DNA from: Gallibacterium melopsittaci
GTDB lineage: Bacteria; Pseudomonadota; Gammaproteobacteria; Enterobacterales; Pasteurellaceae
Assembly (NCBI RefSeq): GCF_042433085.1
Contig: NZ_JBHLWA010000001.1
Location: forward strand, 80,925-144,924
Length of the DNA: 64,000 bases
Direction: 5' to 3'
The notes beneath the pieces are model-generated. The model searched no databases. It was given only the letters and a program-made list of their open reading frames with translations, and was not told the origin of the DNA. Made by a program: the position numbers and the translations under genes. Shown piece after piece: positions 26,426 to 35,310 of this stretch (the first letter of the stretch is position 1; each line of letters starts with the position of its first letter).

Positions 26426-26465
26426 AACACGTTTAAAGCATTGCTATATCTGCTTTAAGCGTGTT
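26426..26465. terminator. long hairpin between recombinase and cassette array
   Basis: A 15-bp stem with one G-U pair (AACACGTTTAAAGCA with TGCTTTAAGCGTGTT) and a 10-nt loop. No T-run follows, so it could be a Rho-independent terminator of weak type or a recombination element. Confidence 0.45.
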
Positions 26466-26532
26466 ACTTATTTGATCCTTAAATATGTATTTTTGAGCAA
26501 ATTTACTCAATTTACCCCGCAAAAATCATTCC

Positions 26533-26809
26533 CCAAGGGGGAATATTTAACAATGGGATTATAAGTAGAGGTATAGGTATTTTTGAGTTAAGTAATCCGA
26601 TATCTTTTTCAAAGAATTTATTGCATGCAGAAGTGCATGAAAACAATCCTGAGGGTTGGGTGGAATCTGGTGTTTGTAATGTAATGACTGCTGATTTATC
26701 ACTATCAACAACATCTATAACTATTGTATTCAACCGAGAAATTTTGCAGTCGGGTGGCACTAGACAGTCAAATTCGTGTTCAATCAAAGCTGTTATGATT
26801 GGCATTTAG
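26533..26809 (+). CDS. silent fibre-tip cassette S1
   Basis: Reads QGGIFNNGIISRGIGIFELS and on to KAVMIGI stop, 91 residues. It has no start codon of its own at the repeat. The context before the word is CATTCC rather than TAG. It lies nearest the recombinase and faces opposite to the expressed cassette, so one inversion could activate it. Confidence 0.75.
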
Positions 26810-26813
26810 TGAG

Positions 26814-27027
26814 CCAAGGGGGACGGTATTATTCTAGCGACATTGATTTTGTTGTTGTCAAACCTATTTTTTCAAAAACCTTATATTGTGATTTTTTTGA
26901 TTCGTCTAGTTTAAAACCCCCAGTCTATTCCGGTGCTTCAGATGCTAAGGATGATAAAATATTTTTTTATATAAAATCAGATATCTATCTAGGTAGTTTA
27001 CATTGGTTTTCGATTTGCATTTCATAG
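26814..27027 (+). CDS. silent fibre-tip cassette S2
   Basis: Reads QGGRYYSSDIDFVVVKPIFS to LHWFSICIS stop, 70 residues. Beta-rich with a tip-like end (WFSI). It follows S1 by 4 bp, in the same direction. Confidence 0.75.
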
Positions 27028-27262
27028 CCAAGGGGGAACGTTTGTCATTAACTCTTCGCAATTTATTGTTACACTACCAGTTATTGTTAATAAAGTTTTG
27101 TTTGCTACAAATGCACAAATTGAGGGCGATACTGATAGTGCACCGCCGTATTATTATGCGTGGAGTGTAATTGGAGCTGACAATAAAAGACAAATACGTT
27201 TTCTGACTAATAAAAATCTGCCGTACGCGGATACCCAGCAATGGGTAGTTATTGCTTATTAA
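27028..27262 (+). CDS. silent fibre-tip cassette S3
   Basis: Reads QGGTFVINSSQFIVTLPVIV to QQWVVIAY stop, 77 residues. It shares with other tips the hydrophobic TLPV strand about 12 residues in and a W near the end. The TAG of S2 directly abuts its repeat. Confidence 0.75.
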
Positions 27263-27267
27263 CCGAG

Positions 27268-27532
27268 CCAAGGGGGAAGCGCTTATGTAATAACAACAGC
27301 AACTGTAAAAGATTCTGTTGCTGAACGACAAATAAATTATGCGACATCATTTTCTAAAATATTAAATACAACAATCACAACAATGACTAGTGATGAATCG
27401 TATGAAAATAATTTCTCAATATCAAAACAGAATAATAATGGTTTTAATGTTGTTATGATCCGTATTACTGGGAGCAATAATGATTTAACGCAGGGAACTT
27501 ATATTAACTATCGTGCGTGGGGTATCGCATAG
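27268..27532 (+). CDS. silent fibre-tip cassette S4
   Basis: Reads QGGSAYVITTATVKDSVAER to YRAWGIA stop, 87 residues. The ending WGIA is like the W-A-x-G ending of many phage tail-fibre tips. Confidence 0.75.
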
Positions 27533-27764
27533 CCAAGGGGGAGATTTCTTAAACAAAATAAAAGATGGTGATACATTTTACTTTCCGATTGCAGTTAATG
27601 TTCCACTTTGCGCTTTTGCATCAGATTATACAAGCACACAAAATCCAATTGTGTATAGCTTTTACTCTTATACACAAACATCATTTAGAGTCGTTACTGA
27701 AAGACTAAATTACCCAGCATTTAGTGAAGTGTGGGGCAGATATGTATTTATCGGCAAATCATAA
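27533..27764 (+). CDS. silent fibre-tip cassette S5
   Basis: Reads QGGDFLNKIKDGDTFYFPIA to WGRYVFIGKS stop, 76 residues. It is closest in pattern to S9 (N..GD...PI, then STQNPIVYS versus DTNNPCVLS), so S5 and S9 are homologous tips. It overlaps the end of S6 tail to tail by 17 bp. Confidence 0.78.
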
Positions 27765-27970
27765 AATACTTTATAGTTTCTAAATTTGCTTTTGTGATAA
27801 TTTTTAGCACATTTGTGCCATATGTCAGTTGCATTGTTGTATCTCTATCTGAAACAGTTAAGTCTGCTGATATATCAACTGCATCACAATATAAAACATT
27901 ATAGTTAAAAAAATTAAGTGCGGGAGTTATTGATATTGATGTCCCGCTCATAATTACACCTCCCCCTTGG
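27748..27970 (-). CDS. silent fibre-tip cassette S6
   Basis: Reads QGGGVIMSGTSISITPALNF to IKYFMICR stop, 73 residues, on the minus strand and in the same direction as the expressed gene. Activation needs two inversions. Confidence 0.75.
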
Positions 27971-27985
27971 CTATAAGGTATTAAG

Positions 27986-28217
27986 CTAAAATCCGATTAC
28001 TAATGTACGTAAGTACCAATTGCCTACGGTGCCAATGTGAGACATACCTTTTAGAGTTATTTTATTCTCTAACCTAGGTCCTTGATTGCTTTCCGATACG
28101 ATAATTGATCCGCTACCTGCGTGTAACCCAACAATCTTATAAGATCCTTTATTTAAAAATGAGATTGGAAATGTAATTGTAGTATATCCATCAATTGTTG
28201 CTGTATCTATCCCTTGG
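27986..28217 (-). CDS. silent fibre-tip cassette S7 (variant site)
   Basis: Reads QGIDTATIDGYTTITFPISF to LRTLVIGF stop, 76 residues. Its repeat is CCAAGGGAT instead of CCAAGGGGGA, so recombination here may be weak or lost. Confidence 0.7.
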
Positions 28218-28222
28218 CTAGG

Positions 28223-28436
28223 CTAAATACCTGTTGCTAAATACATATATGTTGTTTCGCCAGCAGTGTATTTACTGCACGAAAAATAAGTATTATTAAA
28301 TTGTACATTTTCGATAACACTTCTGTCGCCACTAATTGGAGCAAATCCTCCGGTGTAAAGAGGTTTTAATTTAAATGTGATTGGGTAATTAATAGACTTT
28401 CTTTCAGCACCATTTAGATAAAAGTATCCCCCTTGG
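28223..28436 (-). CDS. silent fibre-tip cassette S8
   Basis: Reads QGGYFYLNGAERKSINYPIT to TYMYLATGI stop, 70 residues. Of the alternatives it most resembles the expressed S11 (FN.G..I.YPI.F). Confidence 0.78.
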
Positions 28437-28656
28437 CTAGACTCCAACAGACACATAGCGACTATACAATGATGTGATAGATGTAATACGTCTGCCATAA
28501 ACCTGGATTTTACTTAAACCCAAGCCGTAAGATAAAACACATGGATTGTTTGTGTCTGTCATATCAGCCCCAGTTGCAACGAAATGCTTTGAGGAATATG
28601 TAATCGGTAATGTGACATAATCACCGCTATTCAAATTATTAATCAATCCCCCTTGG
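28437..28656 (-). CDS. silent fibre-tip cassette S9
   Basis: Reads QGGLINNLNSGDYVTLPITY to SRYVSVGV stop, 72 residues. Homologous to S5. Its site is one arm of the 24-bp palindrome shared with S10. Confidence 0.78.
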
Positions 28657-28660
28657 CTAG

Positions 28661-28901
28661 CCAAGGGGGAAGAGTTGTTATGAGTGATGGCGTTGCTTAC
28701 GTTGACATAATATATCCAGTATCTACAAAAACAACTCTAACAATATTTGGCTATGATACATTAAACAGTCAAGCAGAAATAATGAATGAAAATCATTCAA
28801 TATCAACAAATTTTTATTACTCGACAAATAACGGAACTAGAATGTTATCAGCAAACAAGAATACAGCATCATTAGCATGGTTCGGATGTTTTAAATCCTA
28901 A
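28661..28901 (+). CDS. silent fibre-tip cassette S10
   Basis: Reads QGGRVVMSDGVAYVDIIYPV to AWFGCFKS stop, 79 residues. It faces the expressed cassette and ends overlapping its stop by 4 bp. Inversion of 28661-29147 would put it on the fibre: the smallest switch. Confidence 0.8.
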
Positions 28902-30073
28902 ACTCCGAACGCTACCCAAAAACACCCAAATCCAGAAATTTGATTATTAAGATAAACTTTTACATGTAATTCTTGTGCTTGATTTATCCAAGTTGTTTCA
29001 TATCTTGTAATTACAACTGAATTCGGATTTTGATTACCATCTGCCATATGAGGAGTTAACATTCTAACTGGCACCGCAGAACTAAATCTAATCGGATAAC
29101 TAATTATTCTAATTTCATTACCTCCTGCATTAAAAAATCCCCCTTGGATAATTAGGTTCCCAAAAAGCTTGCCGAAGCATATCCACCACGCATTAGGATT
29201 ATTAAAATCATATCTAACACCCAACGCTGACAGCGTTTTCTCTCCGATTATTGCAATGATATTATTTTTAAATTCATCTTGATTATGCGCTTTAATACCA
29301 ACAATCAGATCATAGACTTTTTTAACTGCCCAACTTGTCGCAACATTGTCGGAGCTTGTTGAGTTAATCTCATCTGACTTTTTGCTATTTGGAATATAGT
29401 TCGCCAGATTTGAGATGATACCGCTGATCAATCTTTTTAGTTTCTTAATAACTCTTAATGTTGGCGCTTTCTTATCATCATCATTATTATCAGCACTATC
29501 ATCATCATCGCTAAGCTCAACGATACCAGCAACGCCGACCCTTGCTTTATTAATTTCGTGCGAATGTCCTGTTTGATCAAATTTATTACGTGATTCTGCT
29601 GTTATCGTTTGCGGTTCTAACTCTAAACGTGTTGCGTAAACTGTCGAACTATCAATCGTCAATTCAACATTTTCAGCAGATTGCACTTTTAAGATTAAGC
29701 GAATTAATAATGATTGACCGCTACCGCTCGAAAGCATTGGCTTGAATGTTTCTGGATAATTACCAACCGCAATTAGCTGATCCTGTTCGTTATAAACACC
29801 AATTTCACGAATATAAAAACCGCCAATTTCAGGAGGAATATTTAGTTCAACGACAACATTTTGATTATTATTTCTATCAGAATAAACTGCAGTAACAGTG
29901 TTGCGATAAACTTCGTGCATTAATGCTGTTTGCGTGCGAAGCGGTACAACTGCTGCACCATTGCCATCTCCGACAGCAATTTTCTTAACTTTAACCGTAT
30001 CTACATCAGCAACTGCTTGAGCAACATCTAATTCGCCCTGCGCCGTCAAAATTGAATAATATTGTTTTGCCAT
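28898..30073 (-). CDS. H: tail fibre protein H with exchangeable tip
   Basis: 391-aa receptor-binding fibre. The N-terminal 150 residues (AKQYYSILTAQGELDVAQAV and on, with GGFYIREIGVY) are the tail-collar DUF3751 domain that joins the baseplate. A polar linker and short shaft follow. The last 82 residues, from IIQGG at 29147, are the exchangeable tip S11 ending CFWVAFGV, like gp53-type fibre C-termini. The expressed gene is the acceptor of the shufflon: its C-terminal part is bounded by one CCAAGGGGGA site. Preceded by I with a 3-bp gap. Confidence 0.9.
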   Translation of the reverse strand: MAKQYYSILTAQGELDVAQAVADVDTVKVKKIAVGDGNGAAVVPLRTQTALMHEVYRNTVTAVYSDRNNNQNVVVELNIPPEIGGFYIREIGVYNEQDQLIAVGNYPETFKPMLSSGSGQSLLIRLILKVQSAENVELTIDSSTVYATRLELEPQTITAESRNKFDQTGHSHEINKARVGVAGIVELSDDDDSADNNDDDKKAPTLRVIKKLKRLISGIISNLANYIPNSKKSDEINSTSSDNVATSWAVKKVYDLIVGIKAHNQDEFKNNIIAIIGEKTLSALGVRYDFNNPNAWWICFGKLFGNLIIQGGFFNAGGNEIRIISYPIRFSSAVPVRMLTPHMADGNQNPNSVVITRYETTWINQAQELHVKVYLNNQISGFGCFWVAFGV

Positions 30074-30076
30074 TTT

Positions 30077-30613
30077 TTAGTCCTTAGGATAAATAGTTGT
30101 AATTGTGCCAGTCGTGATAGTGCTTGCTGTGTTTGTATCGCAGATGTTTGTTAATGTAATAATGAGCTGGCGTAGCGTGCGTGATACAGGTTTTGTGTTA
30201 TCAATTAAGCGTAGTAATTCTTTATTTAGCTTTTCAGTTAATCCTGATGCGGGAACTTCAATCGATAATCTAAATGTTCCCGCTTGTGCTGCGGGAGTTT
30301 CTTCAAACCATTCTGTCAAATCGGTGATATAGCCAAACGGCTCAATAGCACGCTTGATTGCTGATATTGTTCCTTTGTATTTATGCGTTCTGAATGCGTT
30401 ACGAATTACTTCACGTTTCTTTTCTTGATTCCAACTTTCTTCCCAATAATCAACGGATAGCGCCCACGCTAAAAATGGGAGCAGCGGTTCTGGGCATTTG
30501 TCTGCGTTCCATAAAATTGAATAGTCCACATTCAGATGCTCAGCTAATGCACAAATTTGAGCTGCTTTTTGTTCTAACTGACTTGAGCCAACGGGTAACA
30601 GTGATTTAGTCAT
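30077..30613 (-). CDS. I: baseplate protein I
   Basis: P2 gpI family, 178 aa, baseplate wedge component. SLLPVGSSQLEQKAAQICAL and LLPFLAWALSVDYWEESW are characteristic. The start is the ATG at 30613, overlapping the J stop by 8 bp; the longer reading to 30664 is not supported. Confidence 0.92.
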   Translation of the reverse strand: MTKSLLPVGSSQLEQKAAQICALAEHLNVDYSILWNADKCPEPLLPFLAWALSVDYWEESWNQEKKREVIRNAFRTHKYKGTISAIKRAIEPFGYITDLTEWFEETPAAQAGTFRLSIEVPASGLTEKLNKELLRLIDNTKPVSRTLRQLIITLTNICDTNTASTITTGTITTIYPKD

Positions 30614-31520
30614 CTGATTCTGCGACCTCCAAATTGATTGATTCGCAGTAACCAGCTTGATCATGTGCTAGCACAATGTTTTGTGTTGGCTGTATTACTT
30701 CAACGCGTTGTACGCCTTCAACGTGTAGTGCGGCATGGATTGCAGAGATATTAATATCTTTACCAAGTCTTAATTGGCGACGAACAAATTCATTAATTCT
30801 TTTTAATGCTTCGGCTTTAATCGGTTCTGCTTCCGGACCTTTATATGTGTATAGTGTTGCTTGGATTTGATAGGTTCTAATTTGTGCGGATTGTACTGTT
30901 ACGCGGTCGGCAACAGGACGTACATTTTCATCATTTAATGCAGAGCGTACTTTATTTAAGAGATCTGCTTCTGCGGTTCCGTTGCCGTTATATGACAAAA
31001 CAGACACAGTCACATAACATGGCTGTGGTGAATAAACATCAACATCCGCAACACGTCCATCACTCGATAAAGCGTGATATTCATAACTTGACTTTGCGCC
31101 TGCCGTGCTGATCGAATCAAATGCTAATTGAGTGCGATAGCGTAATGCTTCATCACTTTCTAAAATTTCAAGAATCGGTGGATTTGCAGTAGTGTCTGCT
31201 TGTTGGATAACTAAACGCGCTACATTGTAATTAGCGGCGATAGCATCAAGATCTGCACCAGTTGCGTGTGCCAGTGATACGGCTAATGCACCGTTATTAA
31301 TACGTTGTCTAAGTAATAATTCTCGATAAGCATTTTCTTGTAATAGCTTAACGATTGGCTCGCTTTCTAACTGCAATCGTTGTAACCAAAAATCTTTGTC
31401 TTCTTGCTTGTCGTATAATGCAATAAATGCTTGTTTCCTTGCTTCAAAGATCGCTTCAAAATTTAATGCTTCGACAAAATCAGGCTGCGGTATTTTTGAT
31501 AAATCAATTAATGCACTCAT
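30606..31520 (-). CDS. J: baseplate protein J
   Basis: P2 gpJ family (Baseplate_J), 304 aa, wedge protein. IDLSKIPQPDFVEALNFEAI and the central HALSSDGRVADVDVYSP region are typical. ATGA overlap with W. Confidence 0.93.
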   Translation of the reverse strand: MSALIDLSKIPQPDFVEALNFEAIFEARKQAFIALYDKQEDKDFWLQRLQLESEPIVKLLQENAYRELLLRQRINNGALAVSLAHATGADLDAIAANYNVARLVIQQADTTANPPILEILESDEALRYRTQLAFDSISTAGAKSSYEYHALSSDGRVADVDVYSPQPCYVTVSVLSYNGNGTAEADLLNKVRSALNDENVRPVADRVTVQSAQIRTYQIQATLYTYKGPEAEPIKAEALKRINEFVRRQLRLGKDINISAIHAALHVEGVQRVEVIQPTQNIVLAHDQAGYCESINLEVAESDD

Positions 31521-31849
31521 AACGTTAAGCCTATTTTTTGATAGTTGATGTTTTGTTGATTACGTTTAAGTACGCCGCTTAGATCTGCTACAATTTTTTG
31601 ATCTTGCAGATAAACCTTAAATGCTTTTATGTCGATACGCGGCTCCCACTGTTTTATTGCAATAATGCAAGCCGCAGATATTTGCAGCATTAGTGCTTGA
31701 CTTAACGGACGATCGATAAGTTGATAGAGATAACTGCCGTATTCACGCCGTTGAATTCTTGATCCGACAGCAGTAATTAAAATATCGGTAACAGACTGTT
31801 TAATATGTGCTATTTCATCGGTGATTTGTGTGCCGTTACTTTTGTTCAT
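31517..31849 (-). CDS. W: baseplate protein W (gp25-like)
   Basis: 110 aa, GPW/gp25 lysozyme-like wedge protein. QSVTDILITAVGSRIQRREY, followed by GSYLYQLIDRPL, is the family core. It overlaps V by one base. Confidence 0.92.
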   Translation of the reverse strand: MNKSNGTQITDEIAHIKQSVTDILITAVGSRIQRREYGSYLYQLIDRPLSQALMLQISAACIIAIKQWEPRIDIKAFKVYLQDQKIVADLSGVLKRNQQNINYQKIGLTL

Positions 31850-32388
31850 TACTGCGGTTTCCCTGTTTTGCCACCGCTGTCGCCCGGGTAAATGTGCTTA
31901 ACTAGGCTAATTCCAGACGCAATGACATCACCGTCAGCGGTGACATCGCCTTTGACGTGTACATTGCCAGTGCAGGTCACGTTTGGCGTGTCGGCGGTAA
32001 TGTATTGGCTCGCTTGGATTAAAGCAGTGCTGATCCCTCGTGCGATCAGGGCGTGCGTTTGTTGGTTGTAGATAATGGTTGCACCGTCTGCAAATTGGAT
32101 AACGTGTTCATCAGGGCTATTGCTTGGTGATTGATTTTTTAAATAGATACCAGTAATAACCACGCCCGTATTGAGTTCGCCGCTGGGTGCAAGCAACAAG
32201 CATTGTTCGCCAACAGTCGGTGGCGACCAAGTGACGGTTGTTCCTGTGCGCAAGGTTAAAAATGGCAACCAGTCACTAATTATTTGTCCCGATTGCACCC
32301 TTGCTCTTGCTTGTTGATAATCCACGGCGTGGATAACGCCAATCTTGATTAAGCTTTCAAGTCGGCGAATGATGTCTGCGATATTCAT
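31849..32388 (-). CDS. V: baseplate spike protein V
   Basis: P2 gpV family, 179 aa, the membrane-piercing spike. An N-terminal OB-fold part (SDWLPFLTLRTGTTVTWSPP) is followed by a beta-helix and the metal-type apex HIYPGDSGGKTGKPQ. First gene of the V-W-J-I-H operon, with a late-activator box 47 bp upstream. Confidence 0.93.
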   Translation of the reverse strand: MNIADIIRRLESLIKIGVIHAVDYQQARARVQSGQIISDWLPFLTLRTGTTVTWSPPTVGEQCLLLAPSGELNTGVVITGIYLKNQSPSNSPDEHVIQFADGATIIYNQQTHALIARGISTALIQASQYITADTPNVTCTGNVHVKGDVTADGDVIASGISLVKHIYPGDSGGKTGKPQ

Positions 32389-32434
32389 ACCGCTATTATT
32401 GAGAGGATAAAGAGGGTAGGCGAGCTGATAAGAT

Positions 32435-32453
32435 TGTGAGATTTGCTATCACA
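32435..32453. promoter_or_regulatory. late-activator (Ogr-type) box of the V operon
   Basis: TGTGAGATTTGCTATCACA, a dyad 47-65 bp upstream of V. Matches 25293 and 41524 with the pattern TGTGARATT...ATCACA. Confidence 0.7.
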
Positions 32454-32462
32454 AATAGAGAT

Positions 32463-32495
32463 AAAAAAAGGAAAGTTTTAAACTTTCCTTTTTTT
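32463..32495. terminator. terminator after tape-measure gene T
   Basis: Near-perfect dyad AAAAAGGAAAGTTT / AAACTTTCCTTTTT with runs of A and T on the two sides; ends the leftward T transcript. Confidence 0.8.
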
Positions 32496-32527
32496 GTTGG
32501 TTTGATTTGTTAATTATTGAGTAACTT

Positions 32528-35233
32528 TTAATCTCTGTCGGACAATAAACTACGATTTTTTGCTTGTTGTTGTCGTTGTATAGACTCAATTTCTTTTCTT
32601 ACCGCTGCCGCGATTGCTTCTGGATTGCCGTTTTGCACATTGATATTTATTGAGATGTTCATTGGCGTAGATTGTACTTGTGTTTGTCGCTGTTGTTGCA
32701 CTGCAATAGGCGGTCTATTGTCAATGCTAACAGGTTGAGCAAAAGCCACGCTACTTGCTAATCCTGCAGCAACCATTCCTGCTTTAGCGGTTTTTGCTCT
32801 GTGTAGTGTTGATAAAAAGCCAGTGCCGAGGCGGGAAGTCGCTTCTTTATTAAATACAAACTCGCCACGATGCACAATGCCCGCTGGATCGTATTTACCA
32901 CCGCTACCAGTATAACCGCCTGTGGCTTTTTGTTGTGTTAATACCCCTCGCATAGCTTCATCCATTAAAATATTGGTACCACCGTGGAATTGTTGTACTG
33001 CTTTTTGTAGCGATTCTTGTTCTGCTTTTTCTTTAATTTCATTAATTTTTGTTTCTGCCTCGGTGGAGAAGCCGAGTTTTTGTTTAATCCAATCAACTTT
33101 TTCTTTTATGTAATTGGTAACTGAGCTGAATTTATTTTCAATACCTTTTTTTAGTGAATCTACAATATTTGTGCCAAATTGCACAAAATTATCCGGCAGT
33201 TCTATCCCAAAATAGGACATTACTTTAGCTAAAGCTTTGTAAAATAGCCCGATGGGCGACCAATTCACAATAAGCTTTCCAATTTCACCAATTCCACCGT
33301 CGAACGTGGCTTTGATGTTTGTCCAAATTTGCACAAAAAAGTTCTTGATTGGTTCCCAGTTTTTATAAATAAGGTAGCCAATGGCTGCTAATGTTGCAAT
33401 CACTGCTACAATAGCAAGAATAATAGGATTCGTCATTGCAAATAAAGAAATCACTCTAATTAGCCCTAAGAATTTACCACCTAGTGAAAGCGCTATTCCG
33501 CCAACTTTTAGAAATCCTAACCCCATTCTTGCTATTGGGTAGAGTATAAAACTCGATGCAATACTTACTGCACCGATTACTGTTGCGGCACTGGCTAAAA
33601 TAGCAACCCATCTAATAATTTTCGAGGTAAGCTCTGGATTCGCTTTTATCCACTCATTTACTGTTCTTAGCCAGCTCGTTGCGGTTTGCGTAAGTTCTCG
33701 CAGTGCTTTCGATTGCCCGTCAAAAATAGTAATACCCAACGCTTCACGGGCAGAATCAAGTCCTTTTAAATCACCCATTAAATTGTCGGACATAGTATCC
33801 GCAACTTTTTGACTAGTACCTTGTGCTTCTTTTAGTTTTCTAAAAAACTCCTCAATATTTCCTTCACCTGCTTGCTTAATTAATTCTGCTGCTGCGGTCG
33901 CGGCTTCTTCGCCAAAAATATCTTTCAAAATAGCAATCTGATCGGCACTACCCATTTTTTTTGTTTTCTTAGCAACATCAGCCAAAATATCAGGTACTGC
34001 ACGTAAATTACCTTTCGCGTCTTTGGTTTTAATGCCTAATTTATTAAGTTGTTTTGTGGCTTCTTTTGTTGGTCCAGATAATCGGTTGAGCATAGCTCGT
34101 AACGCCGTCCCAGCTTGAGATCCTTTAATCCCTACATTACCCAGCAACCCCACCATTGCCGCCATACTTTCAAAACTTTGTCCTGTTTTAGTGGCGATAG
34201 GTCCAACATATTTCATTGATTCGCCGAGCATTTCTAGGTTGACGTTTGAGCTAGTAAAGGTAAGCGTTAGTACATCTGCAACATGACCCATCTCTTCAGC
34301 TTTTTTTCCATAGCCACTTAAAATATCTGAGCTAATATCTGATACTCGCCCCATATCCATATCAGCCGCTTTTGTCATGTTAAGGATAGCTGGCATTGAT
34401 TGAGTAATTTGTTCTTGGTTAAATCCTGCCATCGCTAAATAACTTTGACCTGCAGCGACATCTGTTGATGTAAATGATGTTGTTGCCCCTAGATTGATCG
34501 CTTGATCTCTTAATGCCTTTATTTTTGCTGCATCTTCAGCATTGTTTTTGTCTAATCTGGTTAATGCCTGTACTTTTGAAAATGCTTGTTCAAACTCAAC
34601 TGCTGGCTTCATCATCGCAGCACCAGTACCTAATACAGCCCCGCCCATAACCATTGAGCGTTGTCCGAATTCTTTTGTTTTATCACTCGTATTTTTTAGA
34701 GCTTCTACTTGTTTTTGATATTTTTGTTGTTGTGCTTGTACTTTATTTAGTCTTTCTAGTGATTGTTTTTGTTTATCAATAGATTTAGTAACGCTATCAA
34801 TTTTAGTTTTTAATTTTGTATCTTCTGTCGATAAATTTTTACTGCTTATACCAGCTTGCTGTAACGCTGTCCGCATTTCTTTTAATTTTGCGATTTGTTC
34901 AGTATGTTTTACTTTCAGCTTTTGTACTGATTCATGTGCCTTTTTATAGCTGTTAGTGAGTTTTGTTGTTGGATTATCATTATTTTTTAATTCTGTTTTT
35001 AATTGTGATGCTTTTGTTTTCGCTTGATCAAATTGATTAGCTGTTTGGGAGAGTGTTTTCTCTAACTCACGATAAGCACTAATGAGTTTTTGCTGTTTTT
35101 CTAATGCTTTTCGTTGTTCATATTGATCTTTTAATGCTGTTGATAATGTCTTACTAGCTTTGGATGCACTTTTAAACGGTGCAGTAATTTTATCTACTGC
35201 ATTTAATAAAATAGTTAAATTGAGATTGCTCAT
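32528..35233 (-). CDS. T: tail tape measure protein T
   Basis: 901 aa. A long N-terminal coiled coil (about 25-190) is followed by the TP901-type tape-measure core (KPAVEFEQAFSKVQALTRLD, then GSQAGTALRAMLNRLSGP), a hydrophobic region (about 545-640) and an amphipathic C-terminal tail. It sets tail length and enters the host membrane at injection. It stands apart from the FI/FII/E group, unlike P2. Confidence 0.93.
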   Translation of the reverse strand: MSNLNLTILLNAVDKITAPFKSASKASKTLSTALKDQYEQRKALEKQQKLISAYRELEKTLSQTANQFDQAKTKASQLKTELKNNDNPTTKLTNSYKKAHESVQKLKVKHTEQIAKLKEMRTALQQAGISSKNLSTEDTKLKTKIDSVTKSIDKQKQSLERLNKVQAQQQKYQKQVEALKNTSDKTKEFGQRSMVMGGAVLGTGAAMMKPAVEFEQAFSKVQALTRLDKNNAEDAAKIKALRDQAINLGATTSFTSTDVAAGQSYLAMAGFNQEQITQSMPAILNMTKAADMDMGRVSDISSDILSGYGKKAEEMGHVADVLTLTFTSSNVNLEMLGESMKYVGPIATKTGQSFESMAAMVGLLGNVGIKGSQAGTALRAMLNRLSGPTKEATKQLNKLGIKTKDAKGNLRAVPDILADVAKKTKKMGSADQIAILKDIFGEEAATAAAELIKQAGEGNIEEFFRKLKEAQGTSQKVADTMSDNLMGDLKGLDSAREALGITIFDGQSKALRELTQTATSWLRTVNEWIKANPELTSKIIRWVAILASAATVIGAVSIASSFILYPIARMGLGFLKVGGIALSLGGKFLGLIRVISLFAMTNPIILAIVAVIATLAAIGYLIYKNWEPIKNFFVQIWTNIKATFDGGIGEIGKLIVNWSPIGLFYKALAKVMSYFGIELPDNFVQFGTNIVDSLKKGIENKFSSVTNYIKEKVDWIKQKLGFSTEAETKINEIKEKAEQESLQKAVQQFHGGTNILMDEAMRGVLTQQKATGGYTGSGGKYDPAGIVHRGEFVFNKEATSRLGTGFLSTLHRAKTAKAGMVAAGLASSVAFAQPVSIDNRPPIAVQQQRQTQVQSTPMNISININVQNGNPEAIAAAVRKEIESIQRQQQAKNRSLLSDRD

Positions 35234-35251
35234 AGTTTTACCCTGTTTTGG

Positions 35252-35280
35252 TTGACATCATTAATATCGCTATCAATAAT
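35252..35280 (+). promoter_or_regulatory. consensus sigma-70 promoter of the moron pair
   Basis: TTGACA (35252-35257), 17-bp spacer, AATAAT (35275-35280), then AAGGAG before the ATG at 35311. An autonomous promoter directed against the late operon. Confidence 0.75.
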
Positions 35281-35310
35281 GTAATAAAACGATTAAGGAG
35301 AAATTGAATT

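Larger units (their letters stand above)
26533..29147. other. tail-fibre tip shufflon (11 cassettes)
   Basis: Eleven segments encoding alternative 70-91 residue tail-fibre C-termini. Each starts at CCAAGGGGGA, read as (S/I)QGG, and ends in its own stop. Five run + in tandem (S1-S5), then four - (S6-S9), one + (S10), and the one fused to the fibre gene (S11, -). All eleven keep the same frame from the CAA codon to the stop. Recombination between opposite-facing repeats would replace S11 by S1-S5 or S10 in one step and S6-S9 in two. Confidence 0.9.
26533..29147. repeat. recombination-site family CCAAGGGGGA
   Basis: Plus orientation: 26533, 26814, 27028, 27268, 27533, 28661. Minus orientation (as TCCCCCTTGG): 27961, 28427, 28647, 29138, plus a variant CCCTTGG at 28211 (reads CCAAGGGAT). 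The base run before the word is usually TAG, the stop of the adjacent cassette. 28647-28670 is a perfect 24-bp palindrome formed by two facing copies joined by CTAG. Confidence 0.92.

Noticed and set aside
26533..29147. Diversity-generating retroelement for the tail fibre
   Set aside because: No reverse transcriptase and no template/variable repeat with adenine changes; the segments are whole alternative tips.
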